From Chitinophaga costaii (GTDB taxonomy: Bacteria; Bacteroidota; Bacteroidia; Chitinophagales; Chitinophagaceae): DNA of 64,000 nt. The position numbers were made by a program, and so were the translations under genes. Within the stretch, counting starts at the first letter, position 1; the number at the start of each line of letters is the position of its first letter. The stretch spans positions 682,001 to 746,000 of the forward strand of contig NZ_FMAR01000001.1 of assembly GCF_900094705.1 (NCBI RefSeq), written 5' to 3'. This document shows, piece by piece, positions 17,916-27,840 of the stretch. The notes below the pieces were generated by a model. It was not told the origin of the DNA, did no database searches, and was given only the letters and a program-made list of their open reading frames with translations.

Positions 17916-18767
17916 TCATTTGATTTTTATCGACCTCAACACCCTGTCTGCCACAACGCTTGCCAGTTCATCATCGGCCCTGAATACCAGGTTCACCTGC
18001 CACATGTCTTGCTCCCGAATAAGTACCAAGTGACGGTATGCTAAAGTAATAGCTCCATTAAAGCGGTATGTTCCTTCTTCCAGATAACCTGGTATATCTG
18101 CCTGGGCTACCCGCTGTATACGCACAGTAAGATTAGACACACCGGGGCTGTGTTTCAATAGGCCGAGTGGGTCTGCTGGGCTATTTACGATGGCATCCTG
18201 GCTATTAATTACACTGGTTTTAAAGGAATACAGGTGCAAAGCAATGTCTATCCCTTCCCTATTATTTTCGTTGCTATAATTTTTACTATACGTTACAGAT
18301 TCCCGGAGTTCTGGCAGCAGCCGGATATCATGTACGCTGAGCTTTACCGGGGTACTGATAGTAATGGCCTGCCGGCCTATTGTATTTTCCTGCCAGGCCG
18401 TGTAACGCCATGCCTTGGGTACTTTGGGATAAAAAATGTTATACGCCATCCTTTTACCGAAAATGGTACCGGTAATGGCTACTAGCAGCAATATAAAAAC
18501 ACTTACCATCACCAATTGCCGGCGGTTTCCCATCCAGATGTCCTCCAGCTTTTGTTTACAGCGCAGAAAGGGGGATTTACTTTTTTCAATTTGTTCTGAG
18601 GAGATGGCTACCTGCTGGATAAATTGGGAAAAATCCTGGTAAGGATGCCGCACCTGCCAGTCTGAAAAATTGTTATTTAATTTCTTGCCACAATGGTTAC
18701 AAAATACCAAATACTCAGAGGTCAGTAAATTATAATTCTTGCAACTATCACATTTTTGATAATTCAT
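17916..18767 (-). CDS. Zinc-ribbon, single-pass membrane protein of unknown function
   Basis: A 283-residue protein not recognised as a named family. The N-terminus has a zinc ribbon: CDSC at residues 7-10 and CNHC at about 23-26. A cytosolic linker is followed by a transmembrane helix near residues 85-103 (VMVSVFILLLVAITGTIF). The remaining ~180 residues would be outside the cytosol and look beta-rich, with no catalytic motif. Zinc-ribbon plus one TM layouts are common for membrane-anchored hypothetical proteins. It is on the minus strand downstream of the ribosomal cluster, separated by the rplQ terminator. Confidence 0.7.
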   Translation of the reverse strand: MNYQKCDSCKNYNLLTSEYLVFCNHCGKKLNNNFSDWQVRHPYQDFSQFIQQVAISSEQIEKSKSPFLRCKQKLEDIWMGNRRQLVMVSVFILLLVAITGTIFGKRMAYNIFYPKVPKAWRYTAWQENTIGRQAITISTPVKLSVHDIRLLPELRESVTYSKNYSNENNREGIDIALHLYSFKTSVINSQDAIVNSPADPLGLLKHSPGVSNLTVRIQRVAQADIPGYLEEGTYRFNGAITLAYRHLVLIREQDMWQVNLVFRADDELASVVADRVLRSIKIK

Positions 18768-18813
18768 GTATAAATATTAATTAAATATATACAATTTTAT
18801 AATGCGATATTAT

Positions 18814-18850
18814 TAAAAAAAGGGCAAAGCTGAATGCTTTGCCCTTTATA
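18814..18850 (-). terminator. Terminator of the alpha ribosomal operon
   Basis: Perfect stem GGGCAAAGC/GCTTTGCCC around a 5-nt loop; on the minus strand it is followed by a long T-run. It lies 20 nt after the rplQ stop. Confidence 0.88.
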
Positions 18851-18869
18851 AGAAGGAATAAATTTTAGC

Positions 18870-19370
18870 TTATTCGCCTGCTTTTTCTTCAGCAGCAGGA
18901 GCGGCGGCTTCCGTAGTAGCAGCGGCTTCTTCACCTTTCTTTTTGGTACCACCGGCACGACGGGTTTTCTTGGCAGGAGCGGCAGCAGCAGTAGTATCTT
19001 TACCGTATACTTCGTTGAAGTCTACCAGTTCGATCAGCGCTACTTCGGCGTTATCACCAATACGTTTGCCCAGTTTAATGATGCGGGTATAACCTCCGGG
19101 ACGGTTAGCAATTTTTTCGCTAATTACACCGAAAAGTTCCTTGATCGCTTCCTTGTCTTGCAGATAGCTAAAGATAATTCTACGATTGTGGGTAGAATCT
19201 ACTTTGGCTCTGGTTAGCAAGGGTTCAATATGCACCCGCAATGACTTGGCTTTGGCCAGGGTTGTGGTGATACGTTTGTGGCTGATCAGTTCACTAGCCA
19301 AATTGCTCAATAAGGCTTTACGATGGGCAGAAGTTCTGCTAAGGCGGTTTAATTTATTACCGTGACGCAT
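18870..19370 (-). CDS. rplQ: 50S ribosomal protein L17
   Basis: L17 core at residues 1-125 ([24 protein letters not shown] start, [29 protein letters not shown] near the end). It has an extra 40-residue Ala/Glu/Lys-rich C-terminal tail, making it 166 rather than about 125 residues; such tails are frequent in Bacteroidota. Last gene of the ribosomal cluster, directly after rpoA. Confidence 0.97.
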   Translation of the reverse strand: MRHGNKLNRLSRTSAHRKALLSNLASELISHKRITTTLAKAKSLRVHIEPLLTRAKVDSTHNRRIIFSYLQDKEAIKELFGVISEKIANRPGGYTRIIKLGKRIGDNAEVALIELVDFNEVYGKDTTAAAAPAKKTRRAGGTKKKGEEAAATTEAAAPAAEEKAGE

Positions 19371-19478
19371 GACATTGTGATTTGGTTCCTCCGTACCGTG
19401 TCAGGAATTACGGAGTACTTGTTATAAAAGAAAATCGGAAGCAGTGCGCAGTAGCTTACTACTTCCGATCATCGGTGA

Positions 19479-20477
19479 CTATTCTTCTTCGAGTTTCAGT
19501 TTGGAAAGATCCATACCGAAATGCAGGCCTCTTTCGTTCAGTACCTGTTCAATTTCGCTCAGGGACTTCTGACCAAAGTTGCGGAACTTCATTAATTCCT
19601 CTTGTTCGTACTGTACCAGTTCGCTCAGGGAATTAATTTTAGCGGCTTTCAGGCAGTTGAACGCACGCACGCTCAGATCGAGATCTTCCAATGGTGTTTT
19701 CAGGATTTTACGCAGTTGCAGTGTCTGTTCGTCCACTACATCTTCTTTCTCTGTATCCTTAGTATCGAAGCTGATGTTTTCATCGGTGATAATCATCAGG
19801 TGTTGAATAAGGATACGGGAAGCTTGTTTAACGGCTTCTTCCGGGTGGATGGTGCCATCGGTGATAACATCCATGATCAGTTTCTCGTAATCAGTCTTCT
19901 GTTCCACACGGGTATTTTCAATGCTGTACTTAACATTCTTGATAGGCGTAAATACAGAATCGATAGCGATGTAACCGAAAATAGCGTCTTTAGGACGGTT
20001 TTCTTCCGCAGGCACGTAACCACGGCCACGGCTGATGGTCAGTTCGATGTCCAGTTTGGCAGATGGATCGAGGGTGCAGATCAGCAGTTCGGGGTTCATT
20101 ACCTGGAAAGTACTGGTTGCTTTTTCGATCATATCAGCACGGAACTCGGTTTTGCCTTTGATGGAAAGCTGGATCTTCTCATTCTGCTGAACGTCAGCAT
20201 CAGAGATCTTCTTGAACCTTACTTGTTTCAGGTTCAAAATGATTTCGGTTACGTCTTCGGTAACACCTTTAAGTGTAGCGAATTCGTGATCGGCTCCTTC
20301 AATTTTTATTCCCACAATGGCATAGCCCTCCAGAGAAGACAGCAATACGCGGCGCAATGCATTACCGATTGTCACAGCATAACCTGGTTCTAATGGACGG
20401 AATTCGAATTGAGCTTCAAAGTCGGTTGACTTCTGCAATACGATCTTATCAGGCTTCTGGAAATTTAAAATTGCCAT
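19479..20477 (-). CDS. rpoA: RNA polymerase alpha subunit
   Basis: 332 residues. The N-terminal assembly domain (about 1-230) includes EPGYAVTIGNALRRVLLSSLEGYA. The C-terminal domain (about 255-320) has LDLSVRAFNCLKAAKINSLSELV and MKFRNFGQKSLSEIEQVL, with the conserved Arg that contacts UP elements and activators. The standard gene order rpsD-rpoA-rplQ is kept. Confidence 0.98.
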   Translation of the reverse strand: MAILNFQKPDKIVLQKSTDFEAQFEFRPLEPGYAVTIGNALRRVLLSSLEGYAIVGIKIEGADHEFATLKGVTEDVTEIILNLKQVRFKKISDADVQQNEKIQLSIKGKTEFRADMIEKATSTFQVMNPELLICTLDPSAKLDIELTISRGRGYVPAEENRPKDAIFGYIAIDSVFTPIKNVKYSIENTRVEQKTDYEKLIMDVITDGTIHPEEAVKQASRILIQHLMIITDENISFDTKDTEKEDVVDEQTLQLRKILKTPLEDLDLSVRAFNCLKAAKINSLSELVQYEQEELMKFRNFGQKSLSEIEQVLNERGLHFGMDLSKLKLEEE

Positions 20478-20596
20478 TGATATGATTGTTTTTGAGTGAT
20501 TATTGATTTGCTACTATAATGACTTATTGGTCACCCGTCACAGGCCCATGATTTGCACCATAGGCCTGTAACCAATGACCAATAAAGTATCATCAA

Positions 20597-21202
20597 TTAT
20601 TTAGAGTACAACTCTACGATGAGCTGTTCCTTAATGTTTTCAGGAACGCTTTCCCGCTCAGGATAAGAGATGAAAATACCTTTCAGTTCTTTCTCATTCC
20701 AATCCAACCAGCTAAATTTAGGGTTTTTACCACGGATAACACTGGTCAGTGCAGTATTGTTTGCGGTTTTACCTTTCAGGGAGATAACATCACCTGGTGT
20801 TAGTTGAAAAGAAGGCGTATTTACCAGGATACCATTAACCGTGATATGCTTGTGGGATACCAACTGGCGGGCGGCAGGACGGCTTGGAGCGATGCCCATA
20901 CGGAACACCGTGTTGTCCAAACGTGCTTCGAGCAATTTGATCAATACTTCACCGGTAACACCCTTCCGACGGTTTGCTTCGTCGAACAGGTTGCGGAATT
21001 GTTTTTCAAGCAAACCATAGGTATATTTTGCTTTTTGTTTTTCTCTCAATTGCAGTGCATACTCACCCAGTTGTTTACGTTTGCGGGTAGCACCGTGCTG
21101 ACCGGGAGGATTGCTGTTTTTGCCTAAATACTTACCATTACCTAAAATGGGCTCACCAAAAATTCTGGAGATCTTGGTCTTTGGACCTGTGTACCTTGCC
21201 AT
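20597..21202 (-). CDS. rpsD: 30S ribosomal protein S4
   Basis: 201 residues. It has the MARYTGPKTKISRIFGE start and the S4 RNA-binding domain (RLDNTVFRMGIAPSRPAARQLVSHKHITVNG). The N-terminal Cys residues of zinc-binding S4 forms are missing. S4 is a primary 16S rRNA binder and assembly initiator. Confidence 0.98.
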   Translation of the reverse strand: MARYTGPKTKISRIFGEPILGNGKYLGKNSNPPGQHGATRKRKQLGEYALQLREKQKAKYTYGLLEKQFRNLFDEANRRKGVTGEVLIKLLEARLDNTVFRMGIAPSRPAARQLVSHKHITVNGILVNTPSFQLTPGDVISLKGKTANNTALTSVIRGKNPKFSWLDWNEKELKGIFISYPERESVPENIKEQLIVELYSK

Positions 21203-21355
21203 GTTTAAATTTAATAGATTTTTTAGTGATGATGCACGCTCTTCAAAAAATCATAAAAATCTGATCGTGCACCCGTTGTGAATATACTAAATTACAGTTT
21301 CCATTACCCAATTTCTTTTTAAACCGGGTACTGGAAACCAAATAATATGCGAAAA

Positions 21356-21754
21356 CTATACGCGGCGTTTCTTGGGAGGGCGGCAACCATTGTGCGGCAG
21401 CGGCGTAACGTCTTTGATCAAGGTTACTTCGATACCGGAACCGGCGATGGCACGGATGGCGCTTTCCCGACCGGCACCAGGGCCTTTTACAAACACATCT
21501 GCTCTTTTCAGACCAGCGTCTATAGCCACCTTAGCAGCGTCGCTGGCGGCCAGCTGTGCAGCGTAAGGCGTGTTCTTCTTAGAACCCTTGAAACCCATCT
21601 TACCGGCAGAAGACCAGGAAATAACCTGACCCTGTTTGTTGGTGATGCTTACAATAATGTTATTGAAGCTAGCTGAGATATGTACATCTCCGTAGTTGTC
21701 AACCTTAACAACTCTTTTTTTAGCAGGAGCTTTGCTATTATTTGCTTTTGCCAT
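21356..21754 (-). CDS. rpsK: 30S ribosomal protein S11
   Basis: 132 residues when started at the ATG at 21754 ([18 protein letters not shown]). The frame opens 33 nt earlier, but those codons are not S11-like. Core [20 protein letters not shown] and C-terminus [15 protein letters not shown] are typical. Confidence 0.97.
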   Translation of the reverse strand: MAKANNSKAPAKKRVVKVDNYGDVHISASFNNIIVSITNKQGQVISWSSAGKMGFKGSKKNTPYAAQLAASDAAKVAIDAGLKRADVFVKGPGAGRESAIRAIAGSGIEVTLIKDVTPLPHNGCRPPKKRRV

Positions 21755-21871
21755 AATACTTTTAAATTCCAAAATATGAAATTCCAAATCCCGAAAACCG
21801 TTCGTTCAACGCTTGAAATCCCGGATTTGAAATAAGGGATATCAGACCACTGAAATATTAATCAGCGATCA

Positions 21872-22252
21872 CTATTTCTTCGGTGCCTTCTTCTTACCGG
21901 CTACGGTCTTACGTTTACCTTTACGAGTACGGCTGTTGGTACGGGTACGCTGACCTCTTACCGGCAGACCCTTCCTGTGACGCAACCCACGGTAACAAGC
22001 GATATCAAGCAGACGCTTGATATTCATTTGAACCTCAGAACGCAATTGACCTTCTACCTTGAATTCAGCATTAATAATGTTACGAATGGCGGTTTGCTCG
22101 TCATCGTTCCAGTCTTTTACCTTTTTATTCAGGTCGATTTCAGCTTTGGTCAGGATGTACTTTGCAGTAGTGCTGCCAATACCAAAGATGTAGGTGAGGC
22201 CAATTTCCCCTCTTTTATTTTTAGGAAGATCTATACCGGCTATACGTGCCAT
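21872..22252 (-). CDS. rpsM: 30S ribosomal protein S13
   Basis: 126 residues. Start [27 protein letters not shown]-terminal basic tail [23 protein letters not shown] contacts the P-site tRNA. Located between rpmJ and rpsK. Confidence 0.98.
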   Translation of the reverse strand: MARIAGIDLPKNKRGEIGLTYIFGIGSTTAKYILTKAEIDLNKKVKDWNDDEQTAIRNIINAEFKVEGQLRSEVQMNIKRLLDIACYRGLRHRKGLPVRGQRTRTNSRTRKGKRKTVAGKKKAPKK

Positions 22253-22347
22253 ATTGTTATTTTAGATTTATTATATTTAAGCTCTCCGGAAGCCAGAAGT
22301 TATTATTTACATACTTATTCAACTCCCGAATTCCGCTTTTCTGGTGA

Positions 22348-22464
22348 TTATCCCTGACGTTGTTTAAAACGGGGATTTTTCTTGTTGATGACCAACAGAA
22401 CGCCTTTCCTGCGAACGATTTTGCAATCAGCGCTTCTTTTCTTAATTGCAGCCCTTACCTTCAT
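22348..22464 (-). CDS. rpmJ: 50S ribosomal protein L36, zinc-free form
   Basis: A 38-residue ORF starting at the ATG at 22464: [19 protein letters not shown], then [12 protein letters not shown] and RFKQRQG. Of the four zinc ligands of the classic form only Cys14 is kept: Ser11, Asn27 and Phe33 stand where Cys, Cys and His are expected, so it cannot hold zinc. It lies between infA and rpsM, its standard place. Confidence 0.95.
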   Translation of the reverse strand: MKVRAAIKKRSADCKIVRRKGVLLVINKKNPRFKQRQG

Positions 22465-22529
22465 GAGTGGTTGTTTTTAAAAATGTTCTTTGTTTTTATA
22501 CTGGAGCCTCTAATGAAGGCAGATCCATC

Positions 22530-22748
22530 TTACTTGTACCTGAAAATAATGCGGCCCCGGCTTAAATCGTACGGGCTCATTTCCACTCCCACTTTATCTC
22601 CTGGCAAAATACGGATGTAGTGCATCCTCATTTTCCCAGAAATAGTGGCCAGGATTTCATGCCCGTTTTCCAGCTTTACGCGGAACATTGCGTTAGACAA
22701 GGCTTCGAGAATAATTCCATCCTGTTTGATCAATGCCTGTTTTGCCAT
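22530..22748 (-). CDS. infA: Translation initiation factor IF-1
   Basis: 72 residues, one OB fold: [49 protein letters not shown]-type core written here as [23 protein letters not shown]. It binds the 30S A site. It has its own TATCTTTG promoter, so the distal part of the cluster may be partly independent. Confidence 0.97.
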   Translation of the reverse strand: MAKQALIKQDGIILEALSNAMFRVKLENGHEILATISGKMRMHYIRILPGDKVGVEMSPYDLSRGRIIFRYK

Positions 22749-22765
22749 AAAAATTTTTAGGACTG

Positions 22766-22773
22766 CAAAGATA
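22766..22773 (-). promoter_or_regulatory. infA promoter, -7 element
   Basis: On the minus strand TATCTTTG matches TAnnTTTG, 18 nt upstream of the infA ATG. The next nine bases, CAGTCCTAA, are identical to those after the efp -7 element. No -33 TTTG is seen. Confidence 0.6.
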
Positions 22774-22911
22774 GCGAATAACTTTGTATTTTGAAAAATT
22801 TCCTGAAATAATTCTATCCCAGCGTACCTTTCCGCCGAAAACCCGTTAAAAACGTACTGTTTTTGCGGCTTCCAACCCTAGTTATACTTATAATACAGGC
22901 CATTATTGAGA

Positions 22912-23712
22912 TTAATTCAGCACGCTCAGTGCTGGATTGGCGTGTTCTGCCGCCTCTATCTCAGCGAAGGAAGAGAGGATGTCGGCCTTACCCTTGGTAA
23001 CGGCTACGTTGTGCTCGAAGTGGGCAGATGCCTTTCCATCGCGGGTGACCACCGTCCAGCCATCTTCATTGTATTCCACATCTTTTTTACCCAGGTTTAT
23101 CATGGGCTCTATTGCAATCACGAGGCCTTCTTTCATAACAGGCCCACTGCCTCTCTTGCCGTAATTAGGCACTTGAGGATCTTCATGCAGGTGTTGACCC
23201 AGCCCATGGCCTACCAGCTCCCTTACCACGCCATAACCCCGCTCCTTCTCTGTATATTCCTGAATGGCATAAGCGATATCGCCAATACGGTTGCCCACCA
23301 CTGCCTTTTCAATGCCTTTGTACAAGGAGGCCTTGGTAGCAGCCAGTAACTTCAAAATATTCTCCGGTGTTTGACCTACCGCGAAGGTATAGGCACTATC
23401 GCCATGGTAACCGTTAAGGAATACTCCTACGTCTACAGACACCACATCCCCTTCTTTAATTACGTAGGCACCAGGAATACCATGTACTACGGCTTCATTT
23501 ACAGAAATGCAGGTATTCTTTGGGAAACCTTTATAATTTAAAAAGGAAGGTATTGCACCATTATCGCGGATAAACTGGCCCGCGAGGGTGTCTACCTGCT
23601 CTGTCGTCATGCCTGGCTTCAATTCTTTGGCCACCGCTGCAAGGGCAGCGCTCACCAATAATGCGCTTTTACGCATTATTTCTATTTCTTCTTTCGTCTT
23701 ATAGTGGATCAT
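22912..23712 (-). CDS. map: Methionine aminopeptidase, type I
   Basis: Removes N-terminal methionine from nascent proteins. 266 residues. Active-site elements: VVHGIPG (His), the metal ligands in VSVDVGVFLNGYHGDSAYTF (two Asp), GHGLGQHLHEDPQVPNYG (His), IAIEPMINLG (Glu) and the C-terminal Glu. It lacks an N-terminal SH3-binding or zinc-finger extension. Located between secY and infA; adk, often at this place in other phyla, is absent. Confidence 0.97.
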   Translation of the reverse strand: MIHYKTKEEIEIMRKSALLVSAALAAVAKELKPGMTTEQVDTLAGQFIRDNGAIPSFLNYKGFPKNTCISVNEAVVHGIPGAYVIKEGDVVSVDVGVFLNGYHGDSAYTFAVGQTPENILKLLAATKASLYKGIEKAVVGNRIGDIAYAIQEYTEKERGYGVVRELVGHGLGQHLHEDPQVPNYGKRGSGPVMKEGLVIAIEPMINLGKKDVEYNEDGWTVVTRDGKASAHFEHNVAVTKGKADILSSFAEIEAAEHANPALSVLN

Positions 23713-23728
23713 AACTAATTAACCTTAT

Positions 23729-23757
23729 GATCGCTACGCGTAGTTCCCGCAGCGATC
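23729..23757 (-). promoter_or_regulatory. Hairpin in the map leader
   Basis: GATCGCT and AGCGATC form a 7-bp inverted repeat with a 15-nt loop immediately before the map coding region. Its role is unknown; it could be an RNA leader structure. Confidence 0.35.
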
Positions 23758-23767
23758 GCCTGCTTGT

Positions 23768-23827
23768 AAAAAAAGAGCCACAAAGGTATGAAAAAGCACG
23801 GAGTGCGCCTAACCTACCTTTGTGGCT
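23768..23827 (-). terminator. Terminator after secY, with a map promoter element inside the stem
   Basis: On the minus strand AGCCACAAAGGTA and TACCTTTGTGGCT are a perfect 13-bp inverted repeat with a 26-nt loop that contains a smaller GCAC/GTGC pairing, followed by CTTTTTTT. The right arm contains TACCTTTG (23781-23788), an exact TAnnTTTG -7 element placed to transcribe map. Confidence 0.6.
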
Positions 23828-23854
23828 ACTATAGTATTTTACAAACCCTCCTGA

Positions 23855-25207
23855 TTAGAATCCGGCTGCGGGCGTGGTGGTGGTCCTACCCTGGATACGT
23901 CCGGTACTCATCATGCCATCATAATGGCGCATGAGCAACTGGCTTTCGATCTGTTGCAGGGTATCCAGGATCACCCCAACCATGATCAGCAGGGAAGTAC
24001 CACCGAAGAAGGTGGCAAACGCCGTGTTCATAGAGGTAGCAGCGGCAAGGCCGGGCAGGATACCGATAAATGCGAGGAAGAATGCTCCTGGTAAGGTAAT
24101 GCGGTCCATTACGGCACCAATATAGTTGGCAGTAGCTTCACCAGGTTTAATGCCTGGGATGAAACCGTTGTTACGCTTCATTTCATTCGCCATTTCGTTC
24201 GGGTTGAACATCAGGGCGGTGTAGAAGTAGGTAAATACAATCACCAGTACGGCGTAGATCACGTTATACCAGGGATTGGTATGGTCACTGAAAATACGCA
24301 TAAAGCCGGACGCAGCATCTGCTGAGGCCGCGAAACCAATAACGGTAGCCGGGATGAACATGATAGCCTGGGCAAAAATAATGGGCATAACGCCTGCAGC
24401 ATTTACTTTCAGCGGAATGAACTGGCGAACGCCACCGAACTGTTTGTTGCCGATGATACGTTTAGCATAGTTCACCGGTACGCGGCGGGTGCCTTGCACC
24501 AATAGGATCATACCAATGGTGATGAATACAAATGCGGTTAGCTCTACCAGGAATTTCAGCCAGCCACCGGGCCCTTCGCTGGCGCGGGTGGAGATTTCCT
24601 GTAATAATGCTTGGGGAAGACGGGCAAGGATACCTACCATGATAATAATGGAAGTACCGTTGCCAATGCCTTTGTCTGTAATTTTCTCGCCGAGCCACAT
24701 CACAAACAGGGTGCCTGCGGTGAGCAATACAGTAGTGGTAATAATAAACAACAGCGGTCCGTAATTGGCTATCATAGCGCCGGCAAACTGTGTTTTAATA
24801 TAAGCTACGTAGGCGAATGCCTGGAAACCGGTTACAAAAACCGTGAGTACGCGGGTATATTGATTAATTTTTTTACGTCCGCTCTCCCCTTCTTTCTGGA
24901 GTTTCTGGAAATAAGGAACGGCAATCGTCAGCAATTGGATGGCGATCGATGCAGAGATGTAGGGCATAATCCCGAGCGCAAAAATGGAAGCGCGGGCAAA
25001 AGAACCACCTGCAAACATGTTAAACAGTCCCAGGATACCCTTACTGCCAGCCTCCCCCAGTGCCTTCAGCGAATTGGGGTTGATGCCGGGCAAAGTAATA
25101 TAGGAACCTGCGCGGTAGATCAGGGTCAGGAGCAACGTGGTAAGAATGCGGTTACGCAAATCTTCAATACTCCAGATGTTCTTAATAGTTTCAATAAATT
25201 TCTTCAC
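23855..25207 (-). CDS. secY: Preprotein translocase subunit SecY
   Basis: 450 residues with about ten transmembrane segments. It has the N-terminal LRNRILTTLLLTLIYRAGSYI, the plug/TM2 region GGSFARASIFALGIMPYISAS, and the cytosolic loop ARRVP-type motif as TRRVPVNYAKR. It forms the SecYEG protein-conducting channel. It is the last gene before a strong terminator, at the classic end of the spc cluster. Confidence 0.98.
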   Translation of the reverse strand: MKKFIETIKNIWSIEDLRNRILTTLLLTLIYRAGSYITLPGINPNSLKALGEAGSKGILGLFNMFAGGSFARASIFALGIMPYISASIAIQLLTIAVPYFQKLQKEGESGRKKINQYTRVLTVFVTGFQAFAYVAYIKTQFAGAMIANYGPLLFIITTTVLLTAGTLFVMWLGEKITDKGIGNGTSIIIMVGILARLPQALLQEISTRASEGPGGWLKFLVELTAFVFITIGMILLVQGTRRVPVNYAKRIIGNKQFGGVRQFIPLKVNAAGVMPIIFAQAIMFIPATVIGFAASADAASGFMRIFSDHTNPWYNVIYAVLVIVFTYFYTALMFNPNEMANEMKRNNGFIPGIKPGEATANYIGAVMDRITLPGAFFLAFIGILPGLAAATSMNTAFATFFGGTSLLIMVGVILDTLQQIESQLLMRHYDGMMSTGRIQGRTTTTPAAGF

Positions 25208-25288
25208 AGGAAGATAAAGGTTTAATAGCGCTATTAAAAGGCGAGAAGACGCACTACGGATGTAGGCGTCTCCTTATCGTAAATTCTC

Positions 25289-25735
25289 TTAGATCAGTTC
25301 CACTGAACCACCGGAAGCTTCGACCGCTGCTTTAGCTTTCTCACTGATCGCGTTCACTTTCAGGGTCACTTTGCCTTTCAGCTCACCTACACCAAGGATC
25401 TTCACTTTAGCGGTCTTACTGATAAGGCCATTCATGTACAGTGATTCGAGGGTAAATTCGGTGAGACCGTATTTTTCGGTCAGATGATCGAGCTGGCCAA
25501 GGTTAAACACTTTGTAAGGTGCTGGTTCCAGGCTCTTGAAACCACGTTTTGGAAGACGACGTTGGATAGGCATCTGACCACCTTCGTTGCCTCTTTTACT
25601 TTTATAACCGGTGTTAGACTGGGCACCTTTATTACCTTTTGTAGAGGTACCACCTTTACCGGATGCTTCACCACGGCCTAAACGTTTTGATTTATGTACC
25701 GCGCCTTCTGCCGGCTTTAAATTATGGAGGTTCAT
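25289..25735 (-). CDS. rplO: 50S ribosomal protein L15
   Basis: 148 residues. Start MNLHNLKPAEGAVHKSKRLGRG, glycine/lysine-rich N-terminal extension, globular C-domain ending VEASGGSVELI. Located directly upstream of secY. Confidence 0.97.
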   Translation of the reverse strand: MNLHNLKPAEGAVHKSKRLGRGEASGKGGTSTKGNKGAQSNTGYKSKRGNEGGQMPIQRRLPKRGFKSLEPAPYKVFNLGQLDHLTEKYGLTEFTLESLYMNGLISKTAKVKILGVGELKGKVTLKVNAISEKAKAAVEASGGSVELI

Positions 25736-25845
25736 TTATATTAATTTTTTTGACTTGCGCGGAAATTACCCGCTCGCCTTGTTAAATCTAAAAATGCTAA
25801 TTCTACATGTAAAAGTACACTTTCTGAGCAGAATCGGAAATTATC

Positions 25846-26031
25846 TTATCCGTTCACTTCTTCTACTTTCACCAGGTGGTGTACTGCACGCACCATACCC
25901 AGAACCTGGGCGGATGCTTCTACTTCGACAGAACGGTTCAGTTTGGTCAGACCCAGTGCTTTCAGGGTCTGCTTTTGCTTTTCCGGACGGTCGATACCAC
26001 TTTTTATCTGGGTAACTTTGATCTTTGCCAT
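25846..26031 (-). CDS. rpmD: 50S ribosomal protein L30
   Basis: 61 residues: MAKIKVTQIKSGIDRPEKQK with the conserved LGLTKLNRSVEVE core. A bacterial-length L30 between rpsE and rplO as expected. Confidence 0.96.
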   Translation of the reverse strand: MAKIKVTQIKSGIDRPEKQKQTLKALGLTKLNRSVEVEASAQVLGMVRAVHHLVKVEEVNG

Positions 26032-26117
26032 TGTATAATATTTTGGTATTAGTCAGCAGCGCACAGCTCCGGCAAAATACGCAATGGTACTGCGGGGCCA
26101 TGACAACCGGCTAAAAT

Positions 26118-26636
26118 TTATCCGTTAAATACTTTCTTTAAAGAAACGCTTCTGGTTTTTGCAATGCTGATCGGTTCGCGCAACATGCTCAAAGCTTTGA
26201 AGGTGGCTTTTACCACGTTGTGCGGATTAGCAGAACCTAGGGATTTTGCCAGTACGTCGGTGATACCGGCGCTTTCCAATACAGCGCGCATAGAACCTCC
26301 GGCAATTACACCGGTACCATGAGCGGCTGGTTTTATCAACACTTTAGCAGCGCCTTCTTTAGCCAACTGGTCGTGGGGAATAGTACCGTGCATTACCGGA
26401 ACCTTGATCAGGTTCTTCTTAGCATCATCGATACCCTTGGTAATTGCTTCCTGTACTTCTTTGGCTTTACCGAGGCCATGACCTACTACGCCATTTTCGT
26501 TACCAACTACTACCAGAGCGGAAAAAGAGAACGTACGTCCGCCTTTGGTGGTTTTGGTAACCCTGTTGATCGCCACTACCTTTTCCTTCAGTTCCAGGTC
26601 GCCGGCTTTAACTTTATTAAATGAATTCTGTACCAT
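26118..26636 (-). CDS. rpsE: 30S ribosomal protein S5
   Basis: 172 residues. N-terminal double-stranded RNA binding domain ([40 protein letters not shown]) and the C-terminal domain with [19 protein letters not shown]. The loop region affecting decoding fidelity looks normal. Confidence 0.98.
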   Translation of the reverse strand: MVQNSFNKVKAGDLELKEKVVAINRVTKTTKGGRTFSFSALVVVGNENGVVGHGLGKAKEVQEAITKGIDDAKKNLIKVPVMHGTIPHDQLAKEGAAKVLIKPAAHGTGVIAGGSMRAVLESAGITDVLAKSLGSANPHNVVKATFKALSMLREPISIAKTRSVSLKKVFNG

Positions 26637-26724
26637 TTTACAATTATGCTTTAGAATTACCCGGCCTTGAACCAGACGGGATTTTTAGATTTAAGATTAA
26701 TATCAGCACGTAATTCTAACGCGA

Positions 26725-27078
26725 TTAGAATTGCAGACCACCTTCTCTTGCACCTTCTGCCAGTTGCTGTACGCGGCCATGGTAGAGATAACCGTTTCTG
26801 TCAAATACGCATTTGTTAACGCCCAGTGCAATTGCTTTTGCAGCTACGGCAGCGCCTACTTGTTTTGCTTTTTCTGATTTGGTACCAGTGATGCCTTTGA
26901 GGGCTTTATCGCGGGAAGAAGCAGATGCAATGGTAGCGCCATTGGTATCGTCGATCAGTTGTGCGTAGATGTCGCTATTGCTGCGGAATACGGACAAACG
27001 GGGAGACGTAGGTGTACCGGATACCTTTTTGCGGATGCGATAGCGGATCTTCTGTCTGTTGACAACTTTTGTGTTCAT
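26725..27078 (-). CDS. rplR: 50S ribosomal protein L18
   Basis: 117 residues. [20 protein letters not shown] core and [25 protein letters not shown]-terminus; binds 5S rRNA with L5. Confidence 0.97.
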   Translation of the reverse strand: MNTKVVNRQKIRYRIRKKVSGTPTSPRLSVFRSNSDIYAQLIDDTNGATIASASSRDKALKGITGTKSEKAKQVGAAVAAKAIALGVNKCVFDRNGYLYHGRVQQLAEGAREGGLQF

Positions 27079-27188
27079 GATTGGGTATTTAAGATCCCGA
27101 TACTGCCGGGAACCAAGTTAAAATTAATTGTAAAAAGCGGCAGGAGCATTTGCCGGACCAGCCGGCAAATGATAGCCCCGCACGAATA

Positions 27189-27743
27189 TTATTTACCAGC
27201 AGATTTACCGGCTTTCTTACGAACCACTTCGTCGCTGTAACGCACACCTTTACCTTTGTACGGTTCTGGTTTGCGAAGGCTACGCAGTTTAGCGGCTACC
27301 TGACCCAGTAACTGTTTGTCAATACCTTCAAGATTGATCTTGGGATTTTGACCTTTTTCGGTAACGGTACCTACTTTCAGTTCTTTGGGTACTTCGAAAA
27401 CAATATTGTGAGAATAACCCAGGGACAGGTCCAGTAACTGACCGGCATTGGTGGCTTTATAACCTACACCTACCAGTTCCAGTTGTTTGGAGAAACCCGT
27501 GGTCACACCTTTTACCATGTTGGCGATCAGGGCGCGGTACAAACCATGCAGGGCACGGTGGCGGATCTGATCAGTAGGGCGGCTGATAAGGATGTTGCCA
27601 TCTACCACTTCTACTTTAATATCGCGGTCTATTTCCTTTTTCAGCTCACCTTTAGGACCTTTCACAGTCACTTCATTGGCAGCAGAAACATTGATGGTAA
27701 CACCAGTTTCGAGCTTGATGGGGGCTTTACCTATACGAGACAT
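27189..27743 (-). CDS. rplF: 50S ribosomal protein L6
   Basis: 184 residues with two repeated L6 domains. Start MSRIGKAPIKLETGVTINV; signature PEPYKGKGVRYSDEVVRKKAGK at the C-terminus. Confidence 0.98.
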   Translation of the reverse strand: MSRIGKAPIKLETGVTINVSAANEVTVKGPKGELKKEIDRDIKVEVVDGNILISRPTDQIRHRALHGLYRALIANMVKGVTTGFSKQLELVGVGYKATNAGQLLDLSLGYSHNIVFEVPKELKVGTVTEKGQNPKINLEGIDKQLLGQVAAKLRSLRKPEPYKGKGVRYSDEVVRKKAGKSAGK

Positions 27744-27840
27744 AACTTTATACTTTTAAAGTATTAATATTTTGAGTATCCGGTTACCGTGTTCAGCGGC
27801 CGTATAGAGCGCTTAATTGTCAGCATACCGGCAGATTGTG

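Noticed and set aside
19602..20393. Long open frame on the plus strand opposite rpoA
   Set aside because: It mirrors the conserved rpoA gene, has no homology I recognise and no start context; it is a shadow frame.
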